64,000 nt of DNA from Oxytricha trifallax (GCA_000711775.1 ARYC01000234.1:49607-113606), one strand, 5' to 3'; counted from the first letter of the stretch, positions 15,931-28,564 are shown. Translations and numbers: made by a program. The notes: a model not told the origin generated them from the letters alone.

Positions 15931-17239
15931 AGTTCAAAGAAAAAATATTTGTTGTTTTAATTAAATATATTATAAAATTGGTCGTAAAGCTCATTATTTA
16001 AAAGATAAGTTTTAAATGAAAGTTTCTTTATTATTCAGATTATTAATATTTAAACAATCTGATAATGAATATCAATGATCTATTAATAATATAATAAATT
16101 TCAATATGGTTACTATAAACTTATTATGATTTAAATACATATATAAAAATAGCTTAATAAATATTTTTAAAAAAGCTAGTATCAATTGCTAATGATTATT
16201 ATTTGTATAAAATATTATAAATACCTAGTTATTTTAAAGAGCTCTCTTATAAATGACCCAGTTTATTCAAACATTAATTCAATCCAAATCTTCTTTAGTA
16301 GTTCTGAGCTTGTATTTTATAAAGACTCATTTTAAAATATAAATTTATTTTATTCAGGGTTTACATATATAATTTTATAAAATAAAAATGATATAAAGGG
16401 CCATATATGTAAGAGAAAATAATTGCCAAAATACCATCATAAAAAATGAATCCAGAGTCACACGTACTCAGGGTGAATTTACTTTGAAAAACTTGTACTT
16501 TTTACTTTGAAATTTAAATTTGAATCAAATGAAATTATCAAAGAGAAATATCAACAATAATATTCCCTAAATTAAAATATTAATTAAAGTTGCTCAAAGA
16601 TTGAAGAGATTAAAATTATTGTAATAAAAAAATATATCCTTATAATATTGTTTGTGGTGTATAGAATATTAATGAAATAAACAATTTTTATATCAAAATA
16701 AATCAGGTATGTTAAGCACTATCCAGAGTATTAAAGCAACAATTTCAAAATTAAGGAGTTTTTATTATATAATAAATTTGAATGTATCTTAAATCTAACT
16801 TTTACAAACATAAATTATGAAATAGTTTAACATTTTATTCATTTATGATGTTGATATAAAAATTAATTTTTATTTATAGCTATATTTTCTATATAACTTA
16901 GTATTGTCAGTACATTATTTGATAAAATTTAATCAAACTTAATAGATAAAAATGCTTAATGTAAATATTATGTAATTTATATATAATTATTGGATTAGAT
17001 AAAAATTATATTGTCAATTATATTTAACTTATTTTCCTCTCATATTATTTTATTTTCTCTTTACTTACTTACATTAATATCTTTTTATGACTATTGTATG
17101 AGTTTTTATAATTTAGGTTAGAATATAATGTAAACCTATTTACATCTTTCATTTATTAAATTTGATAAAATGCAAATTTTAATTAATATTTTTATTCCAT
17201 ATTATAAGATGGAAATATAGTGAAGCATTATAATTACAG
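15931..17239. other. AT-rich intergenic region
   Basis: About 1.3 kb of very AT-rich sequence with no coding bias, inverted repeat or recognisable element. Confidence 0.5.
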
Positions 17240-18109
17240 TCACGATTAATTACATAGTATTTATAGAGGTTTATTATAAACTTTAGAGTTTCTATGAAGA
17301 AAGTTCTTATTCAATTTTTATGACATCTTTCTATTGGTCTCTTTGACGCCCTTCCTATCTTGTAATGATTTCTTTAAGTCATCGATTAAATCTGTAAGTG
17401 GGAAACGTCTCTGCAAGTTATTTAAATGTTGCTCTTCTTTGTTCAAACTCAGTATTTGAGCGTTTTCTACAAAGTTATTTGAGTAATACCTGTTTTAAAA
17501 TAAATTTACTACATTTTTCTTCAGTTCTTTTTCCTCTACTGCAATTAAATTGTTAGTTTTTCTTTTCTCAAGTGACTTGCTGGTCTCTTATCTTAATGAT
17601 CTTCTTTAACTATTTAATTTTCTTGTTAAGGAATTCTCTTCATAAACATTTTTAAGAGCATGATTTTAATCTTGTGAAGTTCTCATGGAATTATAAACTT
17701 AATCATTAGTTTCTTTCCTTGATAAATTTTGCAATTGTGGGGAAGGTTCTTGAGAAGATTAGGTCGGAGATATATCTCTAGATTGTTAATTTGCTGTTTT
17801 GAAGCTTCTTTTGGATTTAGTCTAAATCTTTTCTACGTTACTATTATTTGGAATTAAATTTTAGTAAGGCATCTCATCTAGTTACTTGGTATCTCCATTA
17901 TTCAGATCAATCAAATACCTCTCGAAAGGAGACATGGGTTTTGCTGATTGACTATCCCCTCTCTATATTTTACTTAAGATATTTTAGTTTTGATTAAACT
18001 TCACGAGTAATCTCTTGGATTCACTGATTAGCTGTTTAGAGTAAACTCCTTCTACCTCATTTTTATTCCTATATTCGTCAAAAAGCTTAAGAGTGTTCAA
18101 TCTCTTCAT
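17240..18109 (-). CDS. Low-complexity Ser/Asn/Gln/Lys-rich protein
   Basis: A 289-codon continuous frame from ATG 18109 to TGA 17240-17242 using TAA/TAG as Gln. Begins MKRLNTLKLFDEYRNKNEVE; contains RGDSQSAKPMSPFERYLIDL and SSQEPSPQLQNLSRKE; ends PLTDLIDDLKKSLQDRKGVK, then a Lys/Asn tail. Composition is disordered with short charged helices. No family is recognised. An upstream, out-of-phase coding-like stretch (MFKKIAYLDSLSKHQAK, around 18,280) could be a 5' exon separated by an intron or IES. Confidence 0.5.
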
Positions 18110-18411
18110 TTAAGGGTATTATTATGGGATTAAAGTGTGCTTGCTGCTTGGTGATTCATTATTTTTTTATCAATTTCTAATTGTCTGGGAAGAGGTCTGA
18201 GGAAGGGGCATTAAAATTTCTTAGTTTATTTTGCTTAATGTTTGCTAAGGCTGTCCAAATAAGCTATTTTTTTAAACATTAGTTAGTAAGATTATTCTAT
18301 TTGAATCAATTATGGGGATTGATAAATAAGTAAAAGGACAATTTCGACTATAATATTTACAAATATTTGATTAACTTATAAAAATAAAATAATGATTGAA
18401 AAAAAATTATC

Positions 18412-19287
18412 TCATTAATCAAGAAGTTTCTACTTCCTTGTGTTTTAAGAGGTCTTCATAGCTCTACTATGTTAATTCTAATTTTATCCTTCATATATAA
18501 TCTAATCGTTTATTTAATAAGGATTTTAAATCAAATCATTTGCATGTTGTTTTTGCCTATTTTATCTCTAGAATCCAACTTACTCACTATTTTTATCTTA
18601 ATTATCAATATTTTGACCATTTTTCTGATTCGGATCTCTAAATCTGAAATACTTATCATCAGAATTGTTTAATTCATGTTAATTGTTGCTATCGACTTAA
18701 GGTTAATCCTATAATATATTGATAGAGGGAACTTCCATTTATTCTTGAAATTGGGTGTGAAGTTAATTTTTACTTTATGTTTTGTGAGTATGAGTTTATG
18801 CATAATTAGTATCACTTCCTTAGATATTAAGTTAAGGATCTTTATTTCTTGATGAATAAATTCCCATATTATTGTCACTTTGATGCTGCTTATTTTGCTT
18901 AAATCTCATGATTTACATTGATGGAGATTGGTTTTACGATTGATAGATGTTTTATGGAGATTTCATAAATGACTGATAACTTTCCTCAACGTTTTAACTT
19001 GCTGTGTTGTCCTGAAGACTTCTAAGTTTAGAACCTTACTAAGATTTTAATTTTTGCTCTATATGATATAATTAGTAGCTTGTTAAACTTTGAAAGTTGT
19101 CTCCGTTAGCAACTATACTGTCTATCACTCTGCTTTTAGAATTCTAATTTCTTCTGTTTAAGAAAAATTTGTTCATATTCTAATGGATATTGCTTAGTGG
19201 AGATTGCCTTGAAAGTATAAAGGGAGAATGGTTTTAAGTAATTTTTGCATTTGGCTCCAAAACGCTTAAACTTTTAGTTTATTTCAT
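18412..19287 (-). CDS. Gln/Asn-rich protein
   Basis: Uninterrupted 291-codon frame from ATG 19287 to TGA 18412-18414. Starts MKQTKSLSVLEPNAK. It is rich in Gln, Asn and Ser (NIYQSQNQSPSMQ, QVDSNNQHELNNSDD, NQKNGQNIDNQDKNSEQ). No structured domain, signal peptide or membrane segment is seen. No intron or IES is apparent, which is unusual here. Frame choice rests on the absence of TGA over 870 nt and a clean compositional signature. The product is unknown. Confidence 0.5.
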
Positions 19288-19492
19288 TTTTAATTAATGA
19301 TGAATTTGATATAATTTCTTGAACATTATTTTGAGGAAATAAAAACAGAGAGAAGAGTAAACATGTTTTGAAAAAATTAACATACTCGATCTAATTCAAT
19401 TACAAAGCAAGCTAAAAGAATGCAATATACTATTATGCGGAGTATACTTATTCTTAACTTTAAACAGATTTATGCACTAAATGACGGTGGTT

Positions 19493-20622
19493 TCATCTCC
19501 TGCCTCCCACTCTGAGGGTCTTTCCCTTTCCAATTGCGTTGTTAGCTCTAACTTTGGGTACAATCACTGGTCTATCGAACTCAACAGTAAGAATTCTATC
19601 GTCTAGTTGAGCTCCATGATATTGCTGGATTGCTTCCTAGGCATCTTCTGGTTTGTCATACACAACAGTAGCTGAACCAAGGAATTGCCCAAAGTTATTG
19701 CGATCGAACTTGCATTCTTTAAGTGTACCGAGCTTCTCGAATAGTCTCTATAGAAGGATTAGTTTAATTATTGATGATTATACCTTTAGATCCTCGTTTG
19801 TAACTTGTTTCTCATCGATGTTTCTGACTTTTAGTTTTCTTAGAGCCTTAGGAGTCAAATCAATCTTTTTGGTAATCTTGAGGGGTCCTTCTCCAGCTCT
19901 TCTAATGTTAGGGATCATCTTTCTTTGGCCAAGTCCTCTAGCAACGCCGAGAGGTCTTCTGATTCTACGACCACCCTCAATTACACCTCTTGGAATTCTT
20001 GAGGCTTAAATTGGTTATCTAATTGGCTTTCTAATGAAAGGTCTATCCCTTTAGACATCATTACGTCCTCCTCTATTACCTCTCTACAATCATTATTGTT
20101 ATATTATTCAGTTATTTCTAATATTCATTATAGGTAATTCTCTCAGTTCCCTTTTATCTTTAATAAACAGTTTTGAAAAGAGAATCTTTCTTTGAATCAG
20201 AAGATTTGACTTTTGACGTTGAAAATACATAACTTTCACGATCAGCCTTTTAGGTGATGTTTAAGTTATATTGTTGATAACCGTGTATTTATATGAGTGG
20301 GAGTGAGTTAATATAGGGAGAGAAACTGATAATAATACTTTACCTATAGCATATATTAGAGTAATTTAGATGATTAGAAATTTGGTTGACTTACCTGTAG
20401 ATTACGATTTCCTCCTCTTTCGAGTCTTCTGTCGCCACCTCTGTTCATTCCACCTCTTCTGAATCTATCGTTGCCGCCACTTTGTCTTCTGAGACCTTAG
20501 GCACCACCGCGAGCGAGACCTCCACGATTTCCACCTCTGCCACCTCTCATAGCTCCACGGCCTCTCTTGTTACCTCTGTCTCTCTTAATGAGGTCTTCAA
20601 GACTCATGTTCTTTTCGTCCAT
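19493..20622 (-). CDS. ALYREF: ALY/REF-type mRNA export adaptor
   Basis: RNA-binding adaptor linking mRNA to the export receptor in TREX. The N-terminus MDEKNMSLEDLIKRDRGNKR matches the REF N-motif, followed by an RGG-rich region (GRGAMRGGRGGNRGG). A single RRM has RNP2-like KLKVRNID near 19,830 and an RNP1-like segment (NNFGQFLGSATVVYD) near 19,670. The C-terminal tail ends GKGKTLRVGGRR before TGA at 19493-19495. A ~310-nt GT..AG intron (about 20,090-20,397, donor GTAAGT) follows the first RGG block, and a 37-nt intron near 19,750-19,786 falls inside the RRM. Confidence 0.85.
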
Positions 20623-21188
20623 ATTGATGTTTGATTCAAGATTTTAAAATGAAATGTTATTTATGGGGAGGTTATTTTATTAATACTCAGTTTGCTCTTA
20701 AATATCTGATATATATTGAATATTTAAATTGGTAGGAAGCTATCACCCATTGAATTAGTTATAATTGAAAAATAGCGCTTAATTTAAATATAGTTGATTT
20801 ATTATATATTAATTGTATAAGCTCTTAATTTTAACCTAATTTCACATTAAAACATTCAAAATATCATTTCATTATGAATTTGTCTAAAACAGAATTATAT
20901 TTCTCAAGTAATTAAAACCATATAAAAGAATAAATAGGATTTTTATATGTTTAATAGATAGAGTTATTTAAAGAGGATAGAATTAAATTTGAAATTATTT
21001 TTCTTAATTTGGAATATGAATAACTACTATTCAATTATGATAAAGAAGTCTAGCTAACAAAACTATAAAAATATAGTTTCAATATTTGGAACATTTTTAT
21101 AAAGTAACTAGTATTTTAAACAGTGGTCATAGCCACAAGGATTAAAGGTAGTTGCTTAAATTAATTTTAAATTCTCATTAATTAATCT
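20623..21188. other. AT-rich intergenic region
   Basis: No coding or repeat signal is seen between the ALYREF 5' end and the NPRL3 3' end. Confidence 0.45.
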
Positions 21189-23241
21189 TCAGTAGATTTA
21201 TAAATAATATTAAAGAAAAAATATCATGGGATTAAATCTATCCAAGTCTCCTCTCGAGCAGTTACTTATCATCATGATGTCATAGTGATTAAATTCTCCA
21301 TTTAAGAATGGGTAAATTTTCTCTAATAATTTAAATTCATAGGAGTTATTGTCTCTTATCAATTCTATGTAATCTTCAATTGTAATTTGACTTTATTTCT
21401 TAGTCAATTTATGTTAGTTATTGTTTGAATTAGCGTTGTCTTAATTTTAAAAGCTTATCATAATATATAATGCTTTAATAAAAACTATTTTAAGCTTTAC
21501 TATGCTAAATTCCTTTGCGGACTTATATCTTAAAGTGAACCTCTCCTTCCTTTATTAACACTTTAAGAATTAGATCTTTTATTATTAACCAGTAGATTTT
21601 CATAAGCAGTTTCAAAGAATTACTTTTACAATTCTTTTAAGTTTTAATGCTTAGAAGGTAATTTCATCACGATATAAATATTTCTTTCCTCTATTACTTT
21701 GTGCTGCAGTAAAAATATCAGAATGTTTATCTATGAAAACATTAAAAAGAAGTGAATTATTTACTTACAAAGTCTCTAAGTGTCATGCTGAGGGTTTAGT
21801 AGAGAGTCTGCAATTTATGTGGTAATGAAAACATATTTAGAACCTAAAATTGAAATAAAAAAGGAAAGCAATATATTACTTATGCAAATGTGATTTTAAG
21901 GTGATTGAATTTAGTATAGAACTTCTAAGCAGTTTCTTGGTTAGCAATCGATATCTCACTATTAAGCACATAAATTTGTTTGAGATTTATTGGATAGATG
22001 ATCTTAGCTTAATTCCAAAATATCAAATGTTGAACTACTTTCACTATTTCACTGAATGCTAAACCATTTTCTGCACATATCTGTGATAAACTTCTTAGAG
22101 GACTTAAGAATTTAATTGCATTTGCAATTAAAGGAGAACAATCATCTGGCAATGATTAAAGAGTGTGTTTAACATTAAACAATATAATTGTTTAATTTGG
22201 GAATATCTTTATCTGATCAGCCTATTAATATTAAGTTAAGTTACTTTAAGACCTTTCGTTAATTTAAGATTGAATTTGATTGTAGCTTGGAGATTAATTT
22301 AGTGAAAATTTCATCCAATTATTCACATGTATAGTTGTTGTCTTTTTAAGATAGAAACTTTCAAAGATATCTCTTAGATGTTAAGCAAGAATTGATTCTT
22401 TGATGATTTTTCTTCTCAAGTGATCTTTCTCATTTTCTAAAAGATTTTTACTGTTTTCTTTCATTTACTGTCTTAGTCTGAATATTTTGTAGCTTTATTT
22501 GCCTATGAATCCATCTCTGATTTACTCTTTGGCGAAAGCAAACGCTAAATGTATATTTTAATTGATGAGTTCTTACTAAGAGTTTAAAGGGCTGCTGTGA
22601 TTTGGTTTAATTAAGCAAGAATATCATCACAATAAGCATCCACTACGAAAATTATATTGATAGCCTTCACATTTACTCTTCCACTTTCCTCTAAATAGAA
22701 TAAATCTATCTTAATTCAAATTACCTTTAAAATTAGGTTGCTATTACTTATTATCTTTGCTTGTAGAACTACTTTGATTGACACTTACGATATCATTATT
22801 CGAATCCATGTTCATCTTCTATCACTTATTTTCCTTTTTATTTTGCTTTTTATTATGATTGTTCATTGTTGAATCATCAAACACATATGGAAAACTGATA
22901 AATCTGTTAGATTCTACTACTAAATCAAATAGAGTGTTCTAAAATTAAGTTTCCTTTGGTAAAAACAGTTCGGTAAAGAATGCTTTGGTGAAGCCAAACA
23001 CTGATTTGTGACCTGATTCCTAGGTGTCGTTCATATCATCTTGAGATTGCTAATAAAACAACTCCTTCTCTCCCAGTAAATCTTGCTCACTAAAAGCACT
23101 TGGAAATTTCTTCACAATGTTCAGTAGTAGCTTTTGATCTCTGTCGTATTCCATTTGGGTTTAAACTTGTTTAGCTGTATATTTAAAGACCACTCTCCTG
23201 TTATTAGGTGGCTCACTTATTAAAAGTGCAATACCTTTCAT
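21189..23241 (-). CDS. NPRL3: NPRL3-like GATOR1/SEACIT subunit
   Basis: Subunit of the complex that inhibits TORC1 through Rag GTPase GAP activity when amino acids are low. The N-terminus MKGIALLISEPPNNRRVVFKY resembles the NPRL3 longin start, followed by SVFGFTKAFFTELFLPKE and VVESNRFISFPYVF. The most diagnostic part is at 22,130-21,900: CSPLIANAIKFLSPLRSLS then IVKVVQHLIFWNQAKIIYP. The C-terminal winged helix (YEFKLLEKIYPFLNGEFNHYD) lies before TGA at 21189-21191. Several frame changes (about 22,830, 22,600, 21,890, 21,770) reflect introns or IESs. The 21,738-21,773 one is a clear GT..AG intron. The assignment is by remembered motif similarity. Confidence 0.6.
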
Positions 23242-23299
23242 TACTTTAGTATTAATTTAATTTAATAAGCAGTGATTAAATTATAATATTAAAGAAAAG
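23242..23299. promoter_or_regulatory. 58-bp divergent promoter
   Basis: The start codons of NPRL3 (- strand, 23241) and the small TIM gene (+ strand, 23300) are only 58 bp apart. The sequence is almost all A/T with no distinct motif. Whether both promoters survive on one nanochromosome is unknown. Confidence 0.4.
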
Positions 23300-23508
23300 A
23301 TGAACACCACTAGCTCAGTCAAGACTTTGGAATTTATTTCAGGGGCCAAACAAATCTTCAATCAAGGCATGGAGTGCTTCAACCACTGTGTGGAAGACTA
23401 TACTACTAACAAAGTAGATGCCATTGAAAGCACTGTCTGGAGGGATGCATGCAAGTCAAAATTAATCAATATTCATCTGCTGCCATTAGAACACCTGTTC
23501 CACAGTGA
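23300..23508 (+). CDS. Small TIM chaperone (Tim9/10-like), one frameshift
   Basis: Mitochondrial intermembrane-space chaperone type. It has twin CX3C motifs: CFNHC (23,365-23,379) and CLEGC near 23,435, separated by the usual loop (VEDYTTNKVDAIEST). The second motif and C-terminus (MQVKINQYSSAAIRT) are in a frame shifted by one base relative to the first. One base is missing at AGCAC/TGTCTG, where ACT-TGT would restore it. Total length would be about 69 residues with TGA at 23506-23508. A sequencing collapse of TT is the simplest explanation; a real frameshift is possible. Confidence 0.6.
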
Positions 23509-23656
23509 AAGCAATACTCAAGAAGATATCAACATCATTTATTTATATACTTTAGTTTCTAGAAACATTCAATGCTTCTTTTTTATCATGACTAATTATG
23601 CCGAATAGAATGATTAAAATCTAAATTATTATTTCATTTAGAGGTTGTTAATATAT

Positions 23657-26331
23657 TCAATCAGTTTATTTGAGGATTTATCTAAGGTATTCGATTTAAG
23701 GAGGCCTCTAAATAAAGTTAATTCCTAATTTTCTACATGTATAAAATAAACATAAAAATATGGAAGTATTCTCAGCTGTTATTGTTTCTGCAAGAGTAAC
23801 TCCAATTATGGTAACCTGCTTATCATATTCATCTGAAAGAGCGTTAACTTTGCTAATAAAGCTATTTTTGTCAACACTTGGATCATCCAAATCGAAGAAT
23901 ATAAATTTGTAGCCAGGACAAAGGCACTTCCTGTATTCAAACGATTGTCTCAAAAGCCTCAATGCAGATTCTTCCAAGAAAGATTCATCAACTCTTATGT
24001 TTACTTGCTCTTCAAAGACTTCAACAAGGTCTGACAAACTGACTAAAAGTGTCTGCTTACAGCAATTTTTCTTGGGCTCTAGCTATGGCAATTTACTTAA
24101 ATCTAAATGAGTGGATTAGGTGTTTGATTGACCAATTGAAGTGGAGGCGTATGACCTGTTTTTAAAAGGCCTCGTGTCTTCCTACATTATCTTAAGTTCT
24201 TCTTCGTCCTCTTCACTAGAAATTTCTTCGTCATCATCATCTTCTTCTAAAATGCCGACATGAGAATTTCGTAATTATTCATTGTTTACTACTTCTCTTG
24301 AAAATCTTGATCTTTAAGGAGCATTGAAAGTTGGTAAATCAAAAGGAGTATGACTGTTCACATTGAATTAATCAAATTTTTCTGATTTGCTATTTGAGTT
24401 TCTCTCTTCAATTAATTCACCAGGTGTTGATCCATCATCATGAACAGGGAACGCTATTGAGTATTTGCTAAAAATTACAAAACCATAATTAGAATTACAT
24501 ATGAAGCATACAGTTTACCTTTAAAAGCATTAAAATCAATTTACCAGCCAAGAGCATTGCACAAAACTTTAGCAATCTTCAAATTAATTTCAACTTTTGC
24601 TTCTATAATCTTTTAGAACTCGAATACTTTTGTGAGATTTAGAATTCTAAGATTGTTTTCTTTATGAAAATTGAACTTTGAGTTATCAATCTCTATCTTT
24701 ATGTATGGAAATTATCCTAATGAAATCTTTTCTAATTTAACTCTAACAACTCCCCTTGAAGTTCCTGATATACTTTGTAACAGCAAATTCAATAGAATTT
24801 ATTTGAATTTCATAGGATCTCCAATAGTGTTGTAGGGCAAGTCATTTGTTGATAAGAAACTCAAATCAATATTTCTTTTCTTCAAATCGGTCTTTGTTAC
24901 TTCGATTACTTCATGCATAGATTTCTTAATATTAAACGAAGCGTTTTGTGCTACAAATTTATTTTCTGACACGTTATAAACTTATTCAAAGTCTTTGATT
25001 CTAAAAAGCATTTTCTTGATCTCATTAGAGGTTTCTTGCATTAGCTATTTGCCGGTTGGTCTCATATGTGGTTCTAAACTGTCAAGAGTTTGTGATGCTA
25101 TTTAAGCATATTCTTGGATTTATTTCATAAGTTTGTCAGTAAAGAGAGACATTTCATGTTTAGTTTGCATTACTTGTTCTAAGAATACTAAATGCGTCAC
25201 ATCTCTTACTATGAATAATTTATCTCTGGCACCAGCCACATTGACATTAAGTTGGTTTAAAGTTATGTATTTCTTTTCTGGAGGAACTTCCTCATCGAAT
25301 TAATCTTTGGATCTAGTTATTAATTCAAAAGTACCTCCTTTTTCATTTTTCGATAAGAATTACCAAACATTGTTTGCAAAGTTTTTAGGCTGATCTTAAC
25401 CGTAAGAGTATGGCACTATCTGTATGTCAACCAGCTTCTTCTAAAGTTTTTTATTTTTATTTTCTCCTTGCATTAGCCCCTAGTTATTTATCTCGAGCAT
25501 GTGAAGTAGGTTTTGATTTGAATATAAGATTCTGTTATTTCTTAGTAAAGCGATTCCTTCAATGAAAGTTTCAAATATTTTGAGCCACCGATGAAAAGCT
25601 TTATCTTCTCTTTCCTTACCTAGAAAACTTTATTTGGATTAGGCTTCTGTAGTATATCCAATGGTAGCATACACAGCCACTACATAGATACATTTGACAG
25701 TCAATTCATGTATTTTTTGTTCAAGGAAGGTGTTTCCTACTTTGTCAAAGTAATAAATCATCCAAGCTGAAAACGTGACTGTAGAGATCCACCAACTTTC
25801 ATTGAAAAGTACCATTATCAAAAAACTTGAAGTTAGCGCCATTACAGTGCTATTAAAATGTTTTGTAAATACATAGATATAATACTTACTTTTAGTATTC
25901 ATCAGTGAAATCATCGTTGTGTTCTTGGTATGAGAAATAATAAAACATAATGGAAGTAATTAATGGGCATATGAACCAACTTGTGTGATAGAAATCTTTC
26001 CAAATCATTATAGTCATAAATATGAAAACTCCAGAAACAACCCAATTCACAGCTGATGTGGCTAGAGATATTGGTTGCAGAGTATATCCTCGAAATAGTA
26101 AAATTTATATATAAAAATATGATTTGATTAATATGAATATTGTATCTCAAAACTCATTGACAAAAAAAGATAGCAAATACTTAGTATGGGCAATTAAGAA
26201 ATTTATCTAAAAAATTTTTTATATTTGTTATTTGTAAATATAAATGCCTTCTTGTAGAATGCAATTTTTTCGATTTAGTAGCTTTTTCTCATATCCTCAC
26301 AGTTAAATGTAAGGAAGAACTTTTTTAACAT
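23657..26331 (-). CDS. Hybrid sensor histidine kinase (membrane, PAS-like, HATPase, receiver)
   Basis: Ciliate two-component sensor. A cytosolic N-terminus (MLKKFFLTFNCEDMRKSY) precedes several membrane segments at 26,090-25,640 (VNWVVSGVFIFMTIMIW, MALTSSFLIMVLF, IYVVAVYATIGY). A PAS-like segment (FIEGIALLRNNRILYSNQN) comes next, then a dimerisation-like helix with no obvious H-box. An HATPase N-box-like motif (GDPMKFKQILLNLLLQS) lies near 24,820. A receiver-type domain near 23,900 contains FIFFDLDDPSVD with a candidate phospho-acceptor Asp. TGA is at 23657-23659. A 143-bp IES lies at 26098-26240 and a 38-44-nt intron near 25,855-25,900. Missing canonical H-box and G-boxes may mean a degenerate kinase or undetected breaks around 24,480-24,530. 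Confidence 0.65.
26098..26240. other. IES (143 bp), pointer TATTT
   Basis: AAATA on the + strand at 26093-26097 and 26236-26240. Removal joins KKAFIF to RGYTLQPIS in frame and opens the downstream membrane-domain frame. Confidence 0.75.
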
Positions 26332-26495
26332 TTATTTAGGTATATTGATTTTCTATGTGATGTTCTTTTACTATGAATTATTTATTATTGTTATCAATGA
26401 GTGACTCTATCTTATCGAATACATTAACATTTAGGGCATATTAAATAGTAAGTAAATTCATTATAGCTAAATATAAAAAAGAAATAAGTAGCAAA

Positions 26496-26600
26496 ATGTC
26501 AAAGCTTGTAATGACTATAGACTCTGATTCTGACATTGGAGAAACTAAACCAACATCAAAATAACTTAATCAGAAGAATAAAAAGTAGAAAAAGCAGAGT
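26496..26600 (+). CDS. DDX27: DDX27/Drs1 helicase, macronuclear segment 1 (N-terminus)
   Basis: Start of a nucleolar DEAD-box helicase needed for large ribosomal subunit maturation. ATG 26496 gives MSKLVMTIDSDSDIGETKP and then a Lys/Gln-rich stretch ending KKQS exactly at the TBE insertion (AGT, 26598-26600). The frame resumes after the transposon at 30719 with the duplicated AGT. Confidence 0.8.
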
Positions 26601-26685
26601 CAAAACCCCAAAACCCCTTAGTGAGGTTTATAAGTGCTTTGATTTGTAGGGTATAGTTGGGGTCTTATTGGGGTTAGTAGAGAAA
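26601..26685 (+). repeat. TBE left terminal inverted repeat
   Basis: 85 bp, identical to the reverse complement of 30634-30718. The first 17 bp are C4A4 telomeric repeat. Confidence 0.95.
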
Positions 26686-26702
26686 TTAGGCCAATTTGCA
26701 AA

Positions 26703-27767
26703 ATGAGAAATAGAAATTAGCGAAATTTAGGGTCTATTTATGATGAGAAATATTTAGATTTACTGCTTAAGCTTAGGTATGGTACGAGTATTAATATAGA
26801 CTAAGTCAAACCAGTAATGAATTATACAGCTATAGCAAAGCTCCTGTGCAAGAGTGCCTCAACAGTTAGGTATCATTGCTTGTTGGCTGTTTAGCATTAT
26901 ACTTCAGGCACTTGAAAGCATCCTGCAAGAAAATAAAAGTTCTCACAGCACCATATTGACTACCTCTGTGATTCGAAGACTTTAAAGTATTGGGCACACT
27001 TTCCACTAGACTAGCGAGCTGTGATGTTTCATCGCAAGTTTCCTGACATGCGTATCTCTCCTTAGACTATACCTAATATTTATAGAAGAAATGTTATTAC
27101 TTTCAAGACTGTCAACAGAGTGAAGAGAGTGATTGATTTTTACAGTGCCATTCTATAGTAATAATTTAAACTATATATATGATTAAATGCAGAGGGCAAT
27201 TGACAATAACATAAAGTTCATACACGCTGATGAAGCTGTGTTTACCTTCAACACCTTTATTAATAAGTCTTGGTATAAGAAGTATGATAATATAGAAGTC
27301 TACGATTAGAAAGTAAAGGTTGTAACCCATGCAATTTTAGCAGGTATTAGTGAAGACTCTGGCTTAGAAAGTTATGTTATTCATCCTCGCTCTATTAAGC
27401 GAGAGTAGTACATAGAGTTCCTACATAAGCTGAGAGATAAATACAACGATTATAGATCATCCTGTTTGTTGACAACCTCTCAGTTCATAAGACTAAGGAG
27501 TCTAAGAAAGCTTATGAAGAGTTAAACATTACTCCTGTATACAATGTTCCTTACAGCCCTTAATTTAATGGAATTGAATTCTACTGGAGTTAAATAAAGA
27601 CCCACTACAAGAAACTGCTGCTATATCACCTAATGCATGACTTGCCTATAGATACAGTAGACTTGATTCAGAGTAGCTGCAAGAGAGTAAGCATAGATAA
27701 GACAACAGTTTGTGCGAGAGAAGGAAGAATGAATGTTTATAAATAAGTTTTAGATTTAAATGAATGA
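26703..27767 (+). pseudogene. TBE 42-kDa transposase, decayed
   Basis: Tc1/mariner-superfamily DDE transposase. ATG 26703 (MRNRNQRNLGSIYDEKY) opens a frame with an HTH-like segment (MNYTAIAKLLCKSASTV). The catalytic core has FIHADEAVFTF near 27,220 (first Asp) and FVDNLSVHKTK near 27,475 (second Asp), then NGIEFYWSQIK near 27,580 (Glu). It ends at TGA 27765-27767. An in-frame TGA (near 26,911) and two compensating frame changes (27,160-27,190 and about 27,466, the latter next to the second Asp) break it. The start and end frames are identical and the span equals 355 codons. The later shift could be a lost A in AGA(A)TC. Either this copy is dead or the consensus has indel errors. Confidence 0.8.
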
Positions 27768-28024
27768 ATAAGTTCACATATTAAACTAACCCATAAAGGG
27801 GTTTGTCTTTTCTTTCTTCTCCTCTTCTTATGGCTTGCTTGGGCCCATATTTCTTCTCTTTGTGCCAGCTCCTGCATCTATGTTCATGTCTTCTGGCTTT
27901 TAAACATCTTTATAAAGTCTCTTGCTCACTTCATAAATAGTCTATGACTTTCTCTCTCTGTGAACCTTCGCATGCTCTTTCATTAGGAATATACCAGTTC
28001 CAGGTTTCCCTACAAAGTTATGTG

Positions 28025-28564
28025 TCAAAGCTTACTAGAGAGGTATGGATGCTTCTTAAGCTCCGCAAGCCAGGTCTCGCTTATTAGTATGCCTTGCTTC
28101 TTTTAATCTTCAGGAGAAATAGAGTAGCGTTTCTTGTGAGCTTCTTCAATGATCTCTCTGAGATAGCTCTCTCTTAAAGTGCCAAGAACACCAAAGAAGA
28201 AGCTCCTTTCTGGAAGTTTGTTAGAGAGTTGTTTCTTAGTAGGAAGATAAACTTCCAACTCTTCATCTTTCATCGCATCATCGTAAAGATTAGTCACTGA
28301 AATCTCTGGGTAGTTTGGTATTTCTATCAACTTAATTTCATTGTTTTTGAAGGCTTTCTTCTCATCACAGAGTATCGCTCTTAGAAATGAGATTTTGTTA
28401 CCTTCCATCGTTGGAAGTAATAAACCCACTATAGTATATGATTAAGTATATGTCACATGCTTACCATGCTAAGTGAGGTATCGATAGAGATCTTCCTTGC
28501 TTCTAAATCTTGAGATCATTTCTTAAGCTTCAACCCTCTTCATTGCAGTACTTATAGATTCCAT
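28025..28564 (-). CDS. TBE 22-kDa protein
   Basis: A 179-codon frame from ATG 28564 (MESISTAMKRVEAQEM) to TGA 28025-28027, with TAA/TAG as Gln. Contains RFRSKEDLYRYLTQHG, VGLLLPTMEGNKISFLRAIL, IEIPNYPEISVTNLYDDA and LPERSFFFGVLGTLRES. Function is unknown. The same block order occurs in the gene at 60010-60775. Open reading continues weakly downstream of the TGA in another frame, so the C-terminus may be truncated by a one-base change. Confidence 0.75.
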
